Notes: generated from the sequence alone by a model not told the origin. A stretch of DNA of 64,000 nt from Pisolithus tinctorius (GCA_024663395.1 JANFAH010000003.1:2356001-2420000), one strand, 5' to 3'. Shown: positions 34,479 through 46,800, counted from the stretch's first letter. Translations and numbers: made by a program.

Positions 34479-37293
34479 TTAAGAGTTTGTCCATGACATG
34501 TTGGCTATCCACATAAACACGACGGCAAGCCCAACTCTGACTTTCACCTCGAGCTGGCCGTGATTCCAGGCTTTGATAATAGTTGACTGACACTGCGCCG
34601 CTCGTGTTAAATTTTTTAACCAGTGCTGGGAGTGTACAGAGGTGTCGGTTTCAGGGCAGTCCTCCCCACTACTTGTGGGATCCTCACCTGGCCGCACCAG
34701 ACGGACAGCTTCTACACACTCAGTGGTAGCATGTTCGCTATACCCGTGCCCAGGCACCTCCCGATTGCTCGTCGGTAGCGTTTGGTCGCGTGGATCGCAG
34801 ACCCACGACGTGATCTCCCCGCTAGCCCATGCAACTTGATGCGACACGTAGATGAAAACGAGGGATGTGAGAACGAAATTCAGTGGTCGCCATCTGGTAC
34901 CGGGAATAACGAGAAGAATGCCCTTCGTGTCTCCAGCGAGCCAGAGGTGGAACTGAATGATGAAGGTCTCCAGCGAACACTTTCCTACGAACGCAAAGGC
35001 GCGGGACGAGGAAGATCGTAAGAGTGGTGTAGCATTGCGCAGAATGACGAATGCGGTTATCGGTAGAAATGAGATGTAAGGGTGCCATGAATTGTATGTA
35101 AACTTGCTTTCTTGCAGAAGTTCGAAGCCAGTGAACCAGAGTAAGGTGAGGACGGAACAGCCACATCCCACCTTGACCAGCGCGGGCCACAAAGGATGGT
35201 CGGTGAGGTGATATTCACGGATTTTCACAACTGCGACAGCAGTCAACATCCCCCAATAAACTATGTATTGGTCGAGCGTCACTCGGAAATGCCATTCGCG
35301 CACAGACCAGTCGATGTTAAATAACTGCTTGAGCACCGTGAACAGCGACTCCAGCGGCCAGTTCTGGCGCATGAAAATTGCAAACATGGCCATGGACAAC
35401 AGGATCTTGCAAACGAGGAAAAGGCTGTTGCCGTTCAGTTGGGAACCGATCGCCATCGTGCCGTAGATGATCATGAACCACATAGAAACCAACGGCGTGA
35501 AGTAGTATGAAAGGTAATTCGTGTTCATGGTATACACCAACACAAGCGTGAGGAGGTTCAATCGAACCATAACCTGCAAAGAGAAAAGCAACGTCAACAT
35601 ATGTTTCCGTCTTGGACATAACACTCCGCACTTACCTGCGCGACACGAAGAAAGCTGAAATCTGCTTTCTTCAGGTAAAAGGTAGTGTGTCCATAACCAG
35701 TCATAAACAGGTATGCGGCAACTAGGACGCGGATCGGATTATAAATACCGGATATTTTGGATGCTCCGAAATAATGATAAATCAGAATTGCGACTAGGAA
35801 CATGTTAGATCTCCATTAAACAGGTGGATCAGAAGGACACACTCTGCATCCATCCCTTCCATTCGTCACTTTGATCACGGTTTAAGAAGCCCAAATCCTT
35901 GTCAGCTCGATGAAGGGTGGCCATTCCTACGAGAAGGGATGCCAAGAAAAGGAAGGCGAAGGGCAAGGAGCTAAATTCTTTCTGCTCCTTAAGCCATAAT
36001 CCAGTGCGGTCCGCGAGGTATATCATGCAAACAATGGCTCCGAACACTGCTAGTGCAAGGTAGTTTTTGCTGTTAGCGCCACCCTTGCCAGCACTCTGAA
36101 GCCCTAAGTAATGGTAAGACTGGTTCGGGATGAAGCATTAACATGGAGTACACCTACATAATCGAACAGAGACGCAGGTCCACACCGCAATGATAGTAAG
36201 AACGATGAATTGCATCGTCGATGGCCAAGGGTACGCCCGACAACAAGTCTTATCCATGGGGGGAATCTTGGACCACTCATTGTTACAGCGTAGATTAAGT
36301 AGAATGTTGGCCTGTGTTTTGACCACGGAATCCGAGAAATGTAATCCATCCTCCGTTTGAGAGTCGTCTAGCATTTGATTAAAAACGAGAGGAAACAAGA
36401 CCGGTGCAGCGTCGACGGCTCCGGAGAACTGCCACAGAGAGCCAACATGTGATGGTTTAATGCGATGGTAGAGGTCGGAGTTCATTGCATCTATGTCCGG
36501 CGAACGCATGGTACTGTACCGCTCCGGTGACAATTTCGAGGCAACAACATCTTCGACGGGAAGAAAAACCGTTGTTTCTGCAGGTTTGACTGGGGCTGCA
36601 GATACGGCCGTAATATGTTCGTCGACCATTGCCTCCCATGCAGGCAGGCCTCCGGATGTATTAGCGTAGCGAAGGTACCAAAGGCCCGACCCAACGACCA
36701 AAAGAGCAGGCACCTGGGGGCTCGAATTTCCAATGTGGTGCTCATGGGGATTGATTAAGGCTAGGGCAGATGACGTGTTCAGAAATGGATCCCAGACGAA
36801 GTCAAGGGCAACATTAGAGTCCGCGACAAAGGAAAAGTCGGTATGCTTCCGATCATCTTGAGGGGGTGCACTCGGTAGTTTGGGGTCAACGATGTGGATG
36901 AATTGGAAGTACAATGTCCGTGTTACGGAGTCACCCACAAAAGCGACATGTCGAGATGCAAGACAACGAGAGGCGTCTGCGGCTTTGTAGGAATGTAACA
37001 TGCAACCTAGGGTACTAGAGATGAATAAACGCAGGCCAACGCAGGACTCATACTCGCCTTCTGGCTGCCAGTTGCGATGGGCATCGTCTAACCAACTTCC
37101 CTTTGTTAATAGTGCATCGCAACGGGTGGGGTCCAGTTGGTCTGAAACGATGTATGAGCAGAAGACGAGATATATTCGCCCATGTACAGATACCAAACAG
37201 AAAAAACCGCAGCAGTCCTAACAGAACTGAGAACACGATGATGAGCAGGACCAGATGGTCGTGCCATAACGGTCCCAGTCTCGTTCTTGTCAT
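34479..37293 (-). CDS. CAS1: Cas1-like polysaccharide/glycan O-acetyltransferase
   Basis: Relative of Cryptococcus Cas1p (capsule O-acetylation) and human CASD1, acting in the Golgi. Five exons (37293-37194, 37141-36152, 36103-35843, 35793-35636, 35573-34479) give 867 aa. An N-terminal signal anchor ([22 protein letters not shown]) precedes a luminal PC-esterase/SGNH domain with the nucleophile block [10 protein letters not shown] and the downstream Asp-His block EDGLHFSD. The C-terminal half is a multi-pass acyltransferase domain of about 10-12 helices, with [31 protein letters not shown] sequence, [10 protein letters not shown] and [17 protein letters not shown]. The exon 2 donor has two options; 36151 (GTACTC) fits the phase best. 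The acetylated glycan in this species is unknown. Confidence 0.93.
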
Positions 37294-37607
37294 GAGGTTG
37301 AGAAAAGCTTAAAAGTTGCCTGCGATCATGAAAAGTGAGGCTGCAACTGCGAGAAAAGGTGATACGACCACAGAAGTCCGTTAAGTTAATTCATTCATTA
37401 CGGTATACACTCGCAAAAACATTTGCAAATTATGTAAGTATTGAACAACACCTAAACATCGTCCTTCACTGCATGAGTGTCCGATGATGCCTTACTGGCA
37501 AGTCCGTTCTAAGAAAAAAGGCAGAAAGACTATATACTAGACCCTCCGGTGGTCGTCGTTGAGTAAGTGAAACCTGGAATAATCTGTCGAAAAGGCCAGC
37601 AGAAAAA
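37294..37607. other. Spacer between the Cas1-like gene and the rhomboid gene
   Basis: About 310 bp. The rhomboid gene's last exon may extend into this stretch, since a GTATGT donor lies just before its first in-frame stop. Otherwise nothing recognised. Confidence 0.35.
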
Positions 37608-39730
37608 TTAAATTTCAGACATACCAGTCCCTTGGCAGTAGTCATTGGACGACAAGGGTATGCAAGACAAGTATCGACAGCCAGAGCATGCTAGTGACAG
37701 TTCATGAGTCGATGCAGGCAATCTGCACAGAGCACATACCGGCATACGGATCTGAAGTGTAGAAGTTGCGTACGAGGACTACGAACAGGACAACTGCCAA
37801 TGGAATAGCCGCAAGTCTGAAGGCCCACATGATAGCCTTGTGCCGACGCGTCGGGCTAATGACTGGGTAAAAAGTCGTTCCAACAAGAAGACCCATGCAA
37901 AGCCCTCCGAGGTGGGCTAAAGTGGCGTCAGCACTCGTTGCAAACACGAAGTAAAGAGCACGGACCAAAATTATCAACATCTCAATTCCGGTAAGTTCGT
38001 CAATTGGTTAAAGCGCGGGTTGAGTGGAAACCTACAGGGAATATAACCAAGAGCAATGCCGAATACGAGTTCTACGCTCATCCACGCAAGCTAAGCGCCA
38101 AGTGTGAGATCTCGAACTACAGGTAATGTCCAGTCATACCCTCTTCCGTGGCTGATGATGATAACGCCAATGTGCAAACAGATCCACCCACGTCACCTTT
38201 GTCGGTGTTAGGATACCACGGAACAAAACACGAATAAGACCACAAACTGCAACTGTGCCAAAAATTGCACCACTGGCACCCACGGATGGCGCACCAACTA
38301 GTGAGAAGTTACCACCCAAAACATTGCTATCGAACGTGTGAGCAGTGCGACGTGTGACGGGCTGCAACATACCCAAAAATGCCAGCGGCGAAGTAAGTTA
38401 AGAAGAATCCTCCCGAGCCCATTTCGCGCTCAATCTAGTAAGATGAGTTGAGTTCGTCTAGTCACAGCAACAGCCACATGTGCTACCTGTGCAGACACAG
38501 TTAATTGCGCTAGCATGTTCAGCGCAATGTGAATGATGCCCGCGTGCAAGAATATCGGAGTGATGAATCTAAGTACTCTTGTGGTCAAAAACGAGTCCTT
38601 CGGACGCAGAGATAATTTCTCACCGAAACCACTGATTGGGAGTTCCGTTTCCCCATCCTCCGAAGCCGCACACATCTTCAATAGTGCATAAGCTCGTCGG
38701 TGGGTTTGCAGTATCGTTCAAGCCTAAAGCAATGGCGCTGAGCATTGACAACTAGCCATACAAGTTATTTCCTACATGGCATTAAAGTCGACGAAGAGAT
38801 GTTCGTGACAGATTTCATACAGGGCGGGAAGCGAGCACCGAGATTAATGAGCGCACTCTCCGATGGTCCTAACATGGGGTTCACGACGGGCTGGACAACA
38901 GCTGTAAACCGCAGCCTATAACGATAGAATATTTAGTCCACAAACCTTGAGTGACACAGGTGACCCTTGTGCTCTAGCATTCACCACCAGCTCATTAATA
39001 AACACGCCAACCATGGCAATCGTCAAGGCCCATACTGCATCAATTGGTACGCGCGATACGCCACAGAATGTAGGACTTACCGACGAACGGGTATCTCTGC
39101 CGACCAATTCCTCGTTTCTTGTCTTCGATTCTCTGTTCTAATGGGTACTTTCCGGTGCCAAGAAGCTTTTGCCACGAATCAGGACTCTCTTCAACATGTT
39201 TTGGCTCTTTGTGATCTGGCTCTGCATAATCTGGCCAGCCGATTTCAGGACACAAGTTAGCGTGTTGGTGGCAAGAACTTACCCAAGTCCTGGTAATGTA
39301 CAGTTTGACCCTTGTGTGTTGAATTTTCGATCAATGACGCTTCATCTCCCTTGCTCATTATCGAGCTTTGACGGAAAGCTGAATACAAGTCATCGTCGGG
39401 GTATGCAGCATTCAAATTTCCGGGGCTCGCAGGAGGCACATCAGGATGCGATACCGAAAGGTGCTGTCCTACAGATGGAGCCGGCGTTGTGTTCATTTGG
39501 CGGTAACCAGTGGCTACCAACTGAGCCTCTGTCATGTCTGAGGTATTAGGAAGGGGGGTTGGAGATCCAATGGCAGGAAGACCACTCGTGGCAGACGTCG
39601 CGAACATATCCGCCTCGCCGTGCGACAAGAAGTCAGGAGGTCGAAAAGGTTCATCTCGTGCACCGTCTGAGAAGGGATCTGCATACCCTTGGGATGCTGG
39701 GCGGCCATCGTACCGAATCGAGTGCGCCAT
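37608..39730 (-). CDS. Rhomboid-family intramembrane serine protease
   Basis: About 12 exons. The cytosolic N-terminus (MAHSIRYDGRPASQG.., about 200 residues) is followed by the first helix (VWALTIAMVGVFINELVVNA), then the rhomboid loop NPMLGPSESALINLGARFPPCMK and C..DVCGFGGWGNGTPNQWFRFITPIFLHAGIIHIALNMLAQ. The catalytic Ser is in VGASGAIFG and the catalytic His in NFAHLGGLCMGLLVG. Both residues are present, so it should be active. A 15-nt microexon (37980-37966, YVDNF) joins the last two helices. The 3' end is uncertain: the first in-frame stop gives ..CQGTGMSEI at 37608, but the GTATGT there could splice further downstream. Closest to the Rbd2/YPL246C-like fungal rhomboids. Confidence 0.88.
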
Positions 39731-40147
39731 TAATGGGGCGCCGTGCGAAATGTGAGAGAGAAGGTTAAGCAACGGGCAGGTCGTTGATATGTACCGTATT
39801 TGAGGAGGCACAAGGGCTTGGCTGTCACAGCACTGCCATCGGGCTCCACAGCCTAATACATTCATCCAAGCACGCAACTGCCACCACATTGCACTTCCAC
39901 GTTTCCCTTGGAAGATTGCCCTGAGCAGGTCTGAGTACAGCCTTAGATATAGTCTCCCCTAAGCAAACCAAAAACGCGAGACGTAACCGGGACCGTATTG
40001 TTCGTCCGTAGCTTAGCATCTGTGGTGCAACTGTCTACACTTACATGATCTACATGATCTACACAATGCAAGAAAGCGATGTGATACAGGCCAGTCTGTG
40101 AATTGGGTAGAGATAAAAAGAACCCAAGAGGCTCGAGTTTGAATACA
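39731..40147. other. Intergenic region between rhomboid and dilute-domain genes
   Basis: About 420 bp. A small imperfect tandem repeat of TACATGATC occurs near 40043-40060. No gene seen. Confidence 0.4.
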
Positions 40148-43100
40148 TCATGAAGCCAAGAGCGGTGATAACTGATCCCCTCCCAAGCTCAGACGGTGAC
40201 CCCTGCTCCGGGCAGATGGCTTGCGAGTGAGTGGCGTAGATTGAGAAGTCGCACGCGGAACATTAGTATCAATGTGAAGGCCTTCAGTTTCACTAATTGG
40301 ACTCGACAACTCGTCATCGCCGCAATGAGCATGATGCAAACCAGTTGATCTCCCCCAGCTCGAAGGCGGCTTCAACCTGTCGATCCATCGCAGGGTTTGG
40401 ATGCTAACATTGCGGACCTTACAGCTCCGGCATTTCCATCCCATTGGGCCCTGTGTGCTCGCATGACTAGTACTGTGGGCATCAAGACGAGAGCTAGCCA
40501 GCCGCTTCGCATACTCCGCAACATGCGTTTTGTCTGAGGTCGCGGACAACCGACGAGGGTCGGACGGAAGGAATAATGGCAACATATGGCGAGAGTCCAG
40601 AAGTTCTCCCAATACCTGAGGAGCCCTCGGGGGCTCCCATGTAGATTTGTCAAAGCTTCGATTAAACAGAGGGTCGATGCCGTGTCGATTCGCAGTGTTT
40701 TCTGTGAAGACGCTAGGAGTTTTGGGGTTTCCGGGATTGCCGCTAATAACAGAGCTGTCATCAAAGTCGTGTTCGCGCTCACGTTCGCCGATCTGTCTCG
40801 TAGAGGTCAGCTTACTTTGGATGATCAACCGCGTCGACTTACCTCCTTGCGCAACGCTTCTACGCCCATCTTCACTCGATGCCGTTCCCAGTCCTTTTGT
40901 AGTTGCGTCAGATATTGGATACACTCATCATCCATGCGGCCCTCGCTGACTTCATATTTGTAGTCGCGAACGGCACGCCGCATCTAGAATCGAAAACATC
41001 AACCACAATAGAATTAAGAGTAAGAACATTAGCGACCTGGAGGGGGTTGACGTTCCTCATAACTTGTATCGTTGCAACCAGATCTGAGAAATCACTGATA
41101 GACGACAGCCGCTAGAAAAAACTATTAGTTGTAATGGAATTGAGCACCAGACTACCAATACCTGCAGCCATGTAATAAGGTCCTTGACAGGAGAAAAATG
41201 TGCTTTAATCCCACAGGGCAAATCCATGGCATCAATCCAATCTTCAAGCGCGCTCAAATTCATGCCAATCTGGGTGGCCCGAGATCTTCACCTACTCAGA
41301 TTGCAGCGCAAGTACATGGTCATGGAACACACACCTGCATAGAATTTTTTTCCGCGTCAGGATACGATTGAACATCTCACCTACATAAATCAGTCGGTCA
41401 TTTGTATACACCACTCGATGACAATCAACTCACTTGATGTCCAATACATCACTTGTGACCAGAATTGCGTGGTCAGCGCTGGGTTGATATCCGATAACGT
41501 CAATAGTACATGCAATGCCGTAAGGAAAGCAAGCAACTCCCGCAGACCGTTGGGCGCTGAACTCTCTAAATTGTCTGTGCTGGTGGGGGTGGCTGGCACC
41601 TTCGCACGAGAAAAAGTGTGCCGAAGTGAAGATAATGTCTTCGGAGTGGTAGGAGGGCCATTAATTAACTGGACGGATGGAGATGGAGGACGTGGTGGAG
41701 GAAGCGGAGGCGGTGATGATACTCCGTTGCGGATAGAAGCATTTGGGGTTGAATTGGGAGCCTTCTTCTTAGTGCCGAACGGCCGCAGAAACGACCACTC
41801 GGATTCAAACTGCACCGTATCGGCAGGTATCAAGGAATTCTCCAATAGCGCAGCATCCAGCAATTGGTCTATCTTCCTTTCCGCAAAACGAATGATAAAG
41901 ACTGGAATCGACGTTTTCAGCACGAGTCAAGAAGACGCCAGGAAGCTCTTCACCAAAGACAGAGTTGATCACTTGTTCTAGGAGCTCAAATGATCCAAGC
42001 ATTTCACAAGCGTCGTTTATCGAATTGTCGCATTGCATAAGGTGAAGCCATATGACTACGTTGTGTAGCCAGAAAATCAAACATGTGACGTCTTCTGAGT
42101 TGTTCTGCAAGGCCATGGAGTAAGAAAACGAAACTCTAAGCCAACACTCACAAAGAATTTCTCCTCGATAACATCAGTGGCCCCGAGGATTAGATCCTCC
42201 AACCAGGTTGAATCGCACATCAGGTACGCGAAGCGCGCCATCAAATAAAGCGCATTAGCGGGTTCAGTATTCCGCGCAGTTGCACGGAAGTTTGTTATGA
42301 TCGCTTCGAAAATGTCGTGTAAGTCTTGAGGAGACCAAGCAAGCATAGACGTGAAGTCCAAAGACGGTGTCTGTGCCGGACATCAGCCTTGTGCATGAGC
42401 AGTTGAGCCTTCGCCACTCACATATATTTCGTCGTTGGAATCGTCATCCTCTTCAGAGTCAGACTCGTCGAATGACATTTCGGTCTCGTCATCTCCCCAC
42501 CACTGAGGAGGAACTTCTATTATCTTGGATATGTTCTGATGTATGCCTTTTCGTCTTTCTCTCCGTTTAATTCGTTCATCAAGTGCTCTGCGTCTCTGCT
42601 CCATTCTGCCCCCGGTCCAACCTTCGCTGCGCATGGCCTCTTCTAACAAAATAGCTATATCCTCGCGTCCGGGGAGAGGGGTATGAGCTGTCACTATGTC
42701 AAGTGGCGTCAACTGCCTCTGCGTCACCGAGAACGGTGAACATCCGTGTGTCATCAAATGGGATACCAGAGTTGGAGGTGCCAGCAATGCAGCGTGGTGA
42801 AGGGGTGTCCAGCCAGCTTCCGGAGAGATGAGAGAGCTCTTAGAAACAAACGAAACTACGTACCTTGATCAGAGCTGTGCACATCAGCACCTTGGGCGAT
42901 GAGAAGACGAACGCATTCTTCGCGTTCAACGTCTCTCTCGGATTCTGCACCGAACCCCTGTATAGTCTGGCTGAGGACGCCAAGGCCATCGTCATCACGC
43001 GAATCGAGATCGACGTAAGACCGAGCCTGCTTGTCGCATAGTAGATATTGAAGAAGACTGAGATCGCTGAACAGACAGGCACGCGACAGACAATGGGAGA

Positions 43101-43245
43101 CGAGTTCGGCCTTTTGTGAGGGGTTCAACCCGGAATTTGTTGACAACAGCGGAGGAATCTGGTCGGGACTCGGATACAATGGGTGCAGCTCTGGTTCTGG
43201 GATCAGGTCTAAAGGACGAAGCGTTCCATGGTGGAGCTCAGCCAT
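40148..43245 (-). CDS. Ankyrin-repeat and dilute (DIL) domain protein
   Basis: Ten exons including 43245-42864, 42816-42422, 42370-42152, 42104-41954, 41901-41434, 41380-41335 and 41285-41162, all phase-consistent. The N-terminal region has ankyrin repeats (ARSYVDLDSRDDDGLG.., VRLLIAQGADVHSSDQAGWTPLHHAALLAPPTLVSHLM). The middle and C-terminal part is a DIL domain as in myosin V tails: LIFWLHNVVIWLHLMQCDN, MFNRILTRKKILCRSRATQIGMNLSALEDWI, FSPVKDLITWLQ. The tail (40797-40148) is Ser-rich and disordered, with a CRSCKVRN Cys pair. Homologues are fungal cargo/trafficking-type proteins lacking a motor domain. Its precise role is not known to me. Its promoter is now separated from RRP15 by a transposon. 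Confidence 0.88.
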
Positions 43246-43503
43246 GCAGGCCGAACAAGATGTCGTGGTAGGAAGAGAGCAGCCCGAGCGCGTCGGGGTG
43301 AGAGTGAACGGTTGCTGTTATACTTTTTGCAAGAAATCGCGGGAGTTGGACAGTAACGAAACAGTTATACAAAGACCTTGAATAGGATACTACAGTGAGG
43401 TGCCCTCTGCTACTCTAGTGATCTGTTTTGTCTGATCACTCTCGGAGTCGGTGACAGTACACTACTAGTCCACTTCGCCGTCACATGGAGCTTACCGGAA
43501 TAA

Positions 43504-43611
43504 GAGCTAGTTCGGAAACCTCGGGTAAGTCGCAATTAGTTCCTTCAATGCTTGTACATGTTTTTCCACTGGGGCAGTTCGCGTAGTGAGTTTGAATTGA
43601 GTTTGAAACAT
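43504..43611 (+). repeat. Left terminal inverted repeat (108 bp) of the Harbinger element
   Basis: Begins GAGCTAGTTCGGAAACC right after TAA and ends GAGTTTGAAACAT. It matches the reverse complement of 46693-46800 at every position, and the match stops exactly after 108 bases. The start codon of the SANT-like gene follows 9 bp later, so this repeat probably supplies its promoter. Confidence 0.95.
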
Positions 43612-43619
43612 GTCCTGCG

Positions 43620-45074
43620 ATGGATTACGATGATCTGGATCACCTTAGGCTTGCCTGGGTATTGGCTGCCACCGTTGTTGCCCTCGTATCCCAGTACACT
43701 CTGGATTCACTAACTCACTCGATGCCTAATAAGACTAGTGCTCCCACTCCACGAGTTCATTGGAACCATGAAGAAACCGCTGCTCTTGTAAGGTTCCTGC
43801 ACGACAACCGGCATGAGGCAGGCGATAACGGGAACTTCAAGATGGCTACATATCAAGCCGCCGCCCTGCATATCGCCAACTATCGCACAGATGGACCTCC
43901 TAAGAACTATCAAGCGGTGAGAAACAAGTGGACTGGCTACGTAAGTCAGCGTTGTAAACCGCTTGTGATTTTTACTGATCTTCTGTCATAGATTCGAAAG
44001 ATATATCGCGATATTGAGTACTATCGAGCACAACCATCTGGAGCCCACTGGGACAACGAGAAGGGGGCTAATATTCAGGGTCAGCATGCCGAGCAGGTGT
44101 TCGAGGATTTTGTGAAGGTATTTTCATTTTTATCTTTTAACCCCGTGGCTTGATGAACTGACGATCACTCTTAGAGTCACCCCCTCATTCGCCAGTTCAA
44201 AACGAGTGGATGGGATCTATATCCCTACGTTGCGGATATCATACCCCATGGTGGTGCCCGTGGGGCCAACGCCTTTAGTCCAGATAGTTCCAATGCCACC
44301 GTCGACAGCCTAGACAATGGAGATGGTGGAGTGCCAACCATTCAACCAACCACTTCTGCTTCAGCGCCTGCCGAATCCGCACCCTCCTCCACTCCCACAC
44401 CCATCGAACCCATATCTACTTCAGTGCCTGCCGATTCTGTGCCAGCGCTTCCCCTAGTCCCGCCCGGGTCGGACGACGACCATTTCCCATTTTTCGACGA
44501 TCCGCCGTCTACCATCAACCCGTCCGACATTTCTATCCCTCCATCCAGTGCTCCGCCATCTAGTGGGAAGCGGTCTCACACCGAGATGCTTGGTGACGAC
44601 GAGGTTTCGACTACCATGTCTGTTTTCCCATATGCCAATGCAAGCGACATTTCTGCTACTGCTCCCGCCTCCAACAAACGCGCCAACCTCTCTGCCGCCT
44701 TGGACTACGCAAAAAGCTCCCGTTCCCGTCGTTCTCGCAATCCTCCACCTCCGCCTTCACTTGCGATATCAAACCCTATCGCGGTAGGCCTACAAGGCTC
44801 GATCAACTTCCTCACCTCATCGATCAACACGTCGATGACATCTGCCATCGATAAAGCATCGACAACGAGGGCACAAGCGATTCATCTACTGGACGATCAA
44901 GACCAAGATTTCCCCAGTCCCATCAAAGCGTTCATCCGATCGTTGATCGCGCAGAATCTCGGCTTCGCTGATGTATACTTGAGGACGGCAAAGAAGGAAG
45001 ATCGTTTGGCGCTTGCTGAATTGGAGTATCGGATGAAACTCGGGGTTGGTAGTTCTCAGACCAGTACACAGTAA
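43620..45074 (+). CDS. Harbinger ORF1: Myb/SANT-like DNA-binding protein
   Basis: Accessory protein of PIF/Harbinger elements, thought to bind the transposon ends and help the transposase reach the nucleus. Exons 43620-43940, 43992-44117 and 44175-45074 give 448 aa. The N-terminal Myb/SANT-like module has spaced Trp residues (HWNHEETAALVRFLHDNR, KWTGYIRKIYRDIEYY, AHWDNEKGANI). A long Ser/Thr/Pro-rich linker follows, then a basic patch (KSSRSRRSRNPPPPP). The helical C-terminus (FIRSLIAQNLGFADVYLRTAKKEDRLALAELEYRMKLG) is suited to oligomer contacts. MPNKTSAPT at 43722 is an alternative start that would remove an odd hydrophobic leader. Confidence 0.85.
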
Positions 45075-45242
45075 AAATTACTATAGGTAGATTTGATGTT
45101 TGCTGTACCCCCCATACCTGCTATCACTGTATCGCAATCTTTTTTTTTCTTTATCGCAATCTATCTTTTTTTCCTTCATCACACATGAGAGATCTGAACG
45201 CGTACGTATATTGCATGGTATGGGAACAAATGAACTACATGT

Positions 45243-46675
45243 CTACAACATTGATATATCACTCATACCGCTACCGATGTTCGTGGAGTCATCAGAGCTA
45301 TAGTCATCGCTACCTGAGGGCAATTGCCCAAGATCCCGCAATCGAATGATTTCCTGATAATCGTCCCACATATGTTGAGCGATCTGGTCACGGAAAGTGC
45401 GTGCCGCTTCAAGCTGACCTACATTGGGATTATCTTCGTTGGCTCCGCCCTCATCTGCTGATCCCCCAGGCCCTCCTGCACCTTGCTCATCTATGTGGAC
45501 ATCCTGTCCTGGCATCGGACCTTCTTCAGCATTGTGAGTACGGATGAAGTTGTGCAGTGCACAGAGTGCTGAGGGGATTCGGCCTTGGACGTCGATGTTG
45601 TACTCAGGGCTTAGTAGTAAGATGCGAAAACGACGCTTGAGGACACCAAATATTCGCTCGATGACGTTGCGCGCAGATGAGTGCCGGAGGTTGAACAACT
45701 CTTCTTTGTTCCTGGGTCTTGTCAGATCAGCAGGACGATAAGACGGATAATTCAAAGAAAATTACCTTAAATGCGCTCGGCGCCACTCTGCGAGGTGGTA
45801 GCGAGTCGCCCGGTATGGGACTAGAATTTCTGGGCGCAGGGGGAATCCAGCATCCGCAAGGAGAAACTTTCCTGTTGGGATGACAAGCCCTTTCGCACGT
45901 GCATCCTGGTATACACGCGCATCGGTAGCCGAACCCTCCCAACCAGTCAACGAGTATGTAAACATCAGCTGGAAATTGCAAGCAAACAAACAGTTCTGCG
46001 ATATGGAGCCTTTGCGGTTTCAGTACACCGCCCGGTCCTCCGACGCCGGAGCGGCATGGATATGGCTCCCGTCCAACGCACCAATCGCGTCCTTGAAATA
46101 CGGCCAAAATCTTTTATCTCCCCTAATCTTTGGCTGAATATCATCAGCACCAGGCATCTTGACATACGTGGAATAGAAGGGTGACGACGATAGGATGAAG
46201 AGTATCTTGCGAAAGTACCTGATCAAGGAGGTTAGAAAAGTATCGGAAAACTAAGGGTGATGACATACCGAGATATGGTCTCATTTGACCGTTGAAAGCG
46301 TTCACCGACGTGCCTGATAGTCAGACCCATCACACTCATATAGAGGAAAATAGCTAGTTGTTCTTCAAGCGAAACGAATCGAGAGTTGCCATGACCGATC
46401 TGGCGAAGCTCCTCCACGAGTCGTGCAAAGACATCAGCATGAACACCAAGTTCGCATCGGATTCGTTCTGGATGACCTGCAAGGAGCTCGATAAGCCATT
46501 CCTCACCGGTTAGTGCTGACGTGTGGTAAGGCTCCGGAATCCTTCGGATTGGCGTAGATTGCACTTCAGTACGACCGATCATGCAGAGGATGATATTGAC
46601 GACAAGAGCGATATGGTGCAGCAAGCGTTGGCGGTGAATCTCCTCATGATCACCACCAATATCGACGTCGTCCAT
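45243..46675 (-). CDS. Harbinger DDE transposase (DDE_4 superfamily)
   Basis: Cuts and joins the element ends. Exons 46675-46269, 46218-45766 and 45717-45243 give 444 aa, with intron phases CG|G and AG|A closing correctly. The N-terminal helix-turn-helix-like region (EEQLAIFLYMSVMGLTIRHVGERFQRSNETISRYF) precedes the catalytic RNase H-like core. The first Asp is in GALDGSHI, the second in GWEGSATDARVY, and the Glu in SARNVIERIFGVLKRRFRIL. The order and context match Harbinger transposases. An acidic Gly-rich tail ends GMSDISML. No internal stop or frameshift is visible, so the enzyme could be functional. The start lies 18 bp inside the right terminal repeat. Confidence 0.93.
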
Positions 46676-46692
46676 CTCGCGTACAGGAGGAA

Positions 46693-46800
46693 ATGTTTCA
46701 AACTCAATTCAAACTCACTACGCGAACTGCCCCAGTGGAAAAACATGTACAAGCATTGAAGGAACTAATTGCGACTTACCCGAGGTTTCCGAACTAGCTC
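46693..46800 (-). repeat. Right terminal inverted repeat (108 bp) of the Harbinger element
   Basis: Reverse complement of 43504-43611 without mismatch, followed directly by the duplicated TAA. It lies upstream of the transposase start, so it likely carries that gene's promoter. Its outer end is 48 bp from the RRP15 start codon. Confidence 0.95.

Larger units (their letters stand above)
43504..46800. mobile_element. PIF/Harbinger DNA transposon, complete
   Basis: 3,297-bp element bounded by 108-bp terminal inverted repeats that are identical base for base as I read them. It is flanked by a direct TAA at 43501-43503 and 46801-46803, the 3-bp TWA duplication typical of PIF/Harbinger. It carries two convergent genes, the standard pair of this superfamily: a Myb/SANT-like protein (plus) and a DDE transposase (minus). 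Both reading frames are intact across their introns. Identical repeats, exact duplication and open frames imply a young and possibly still mobile copy. It sits between the start codons of two divergent host genes. Confidence 0.95.

Noticed and set aside
40043..40060. Two copies of TACATGATC as a possible repeat array
   Set aside because: Only two imperfect units, with no spacers, so it is neither a CRISPR array nor a significant satellite.
41418..41981. 187-codon plus-strand ORF with Gly-rich stretch
   Set aside because: It is exactly antisense to the well-supported dilute-domain exon 41901-41434 and reflects its Pro/Ser-rich codons.
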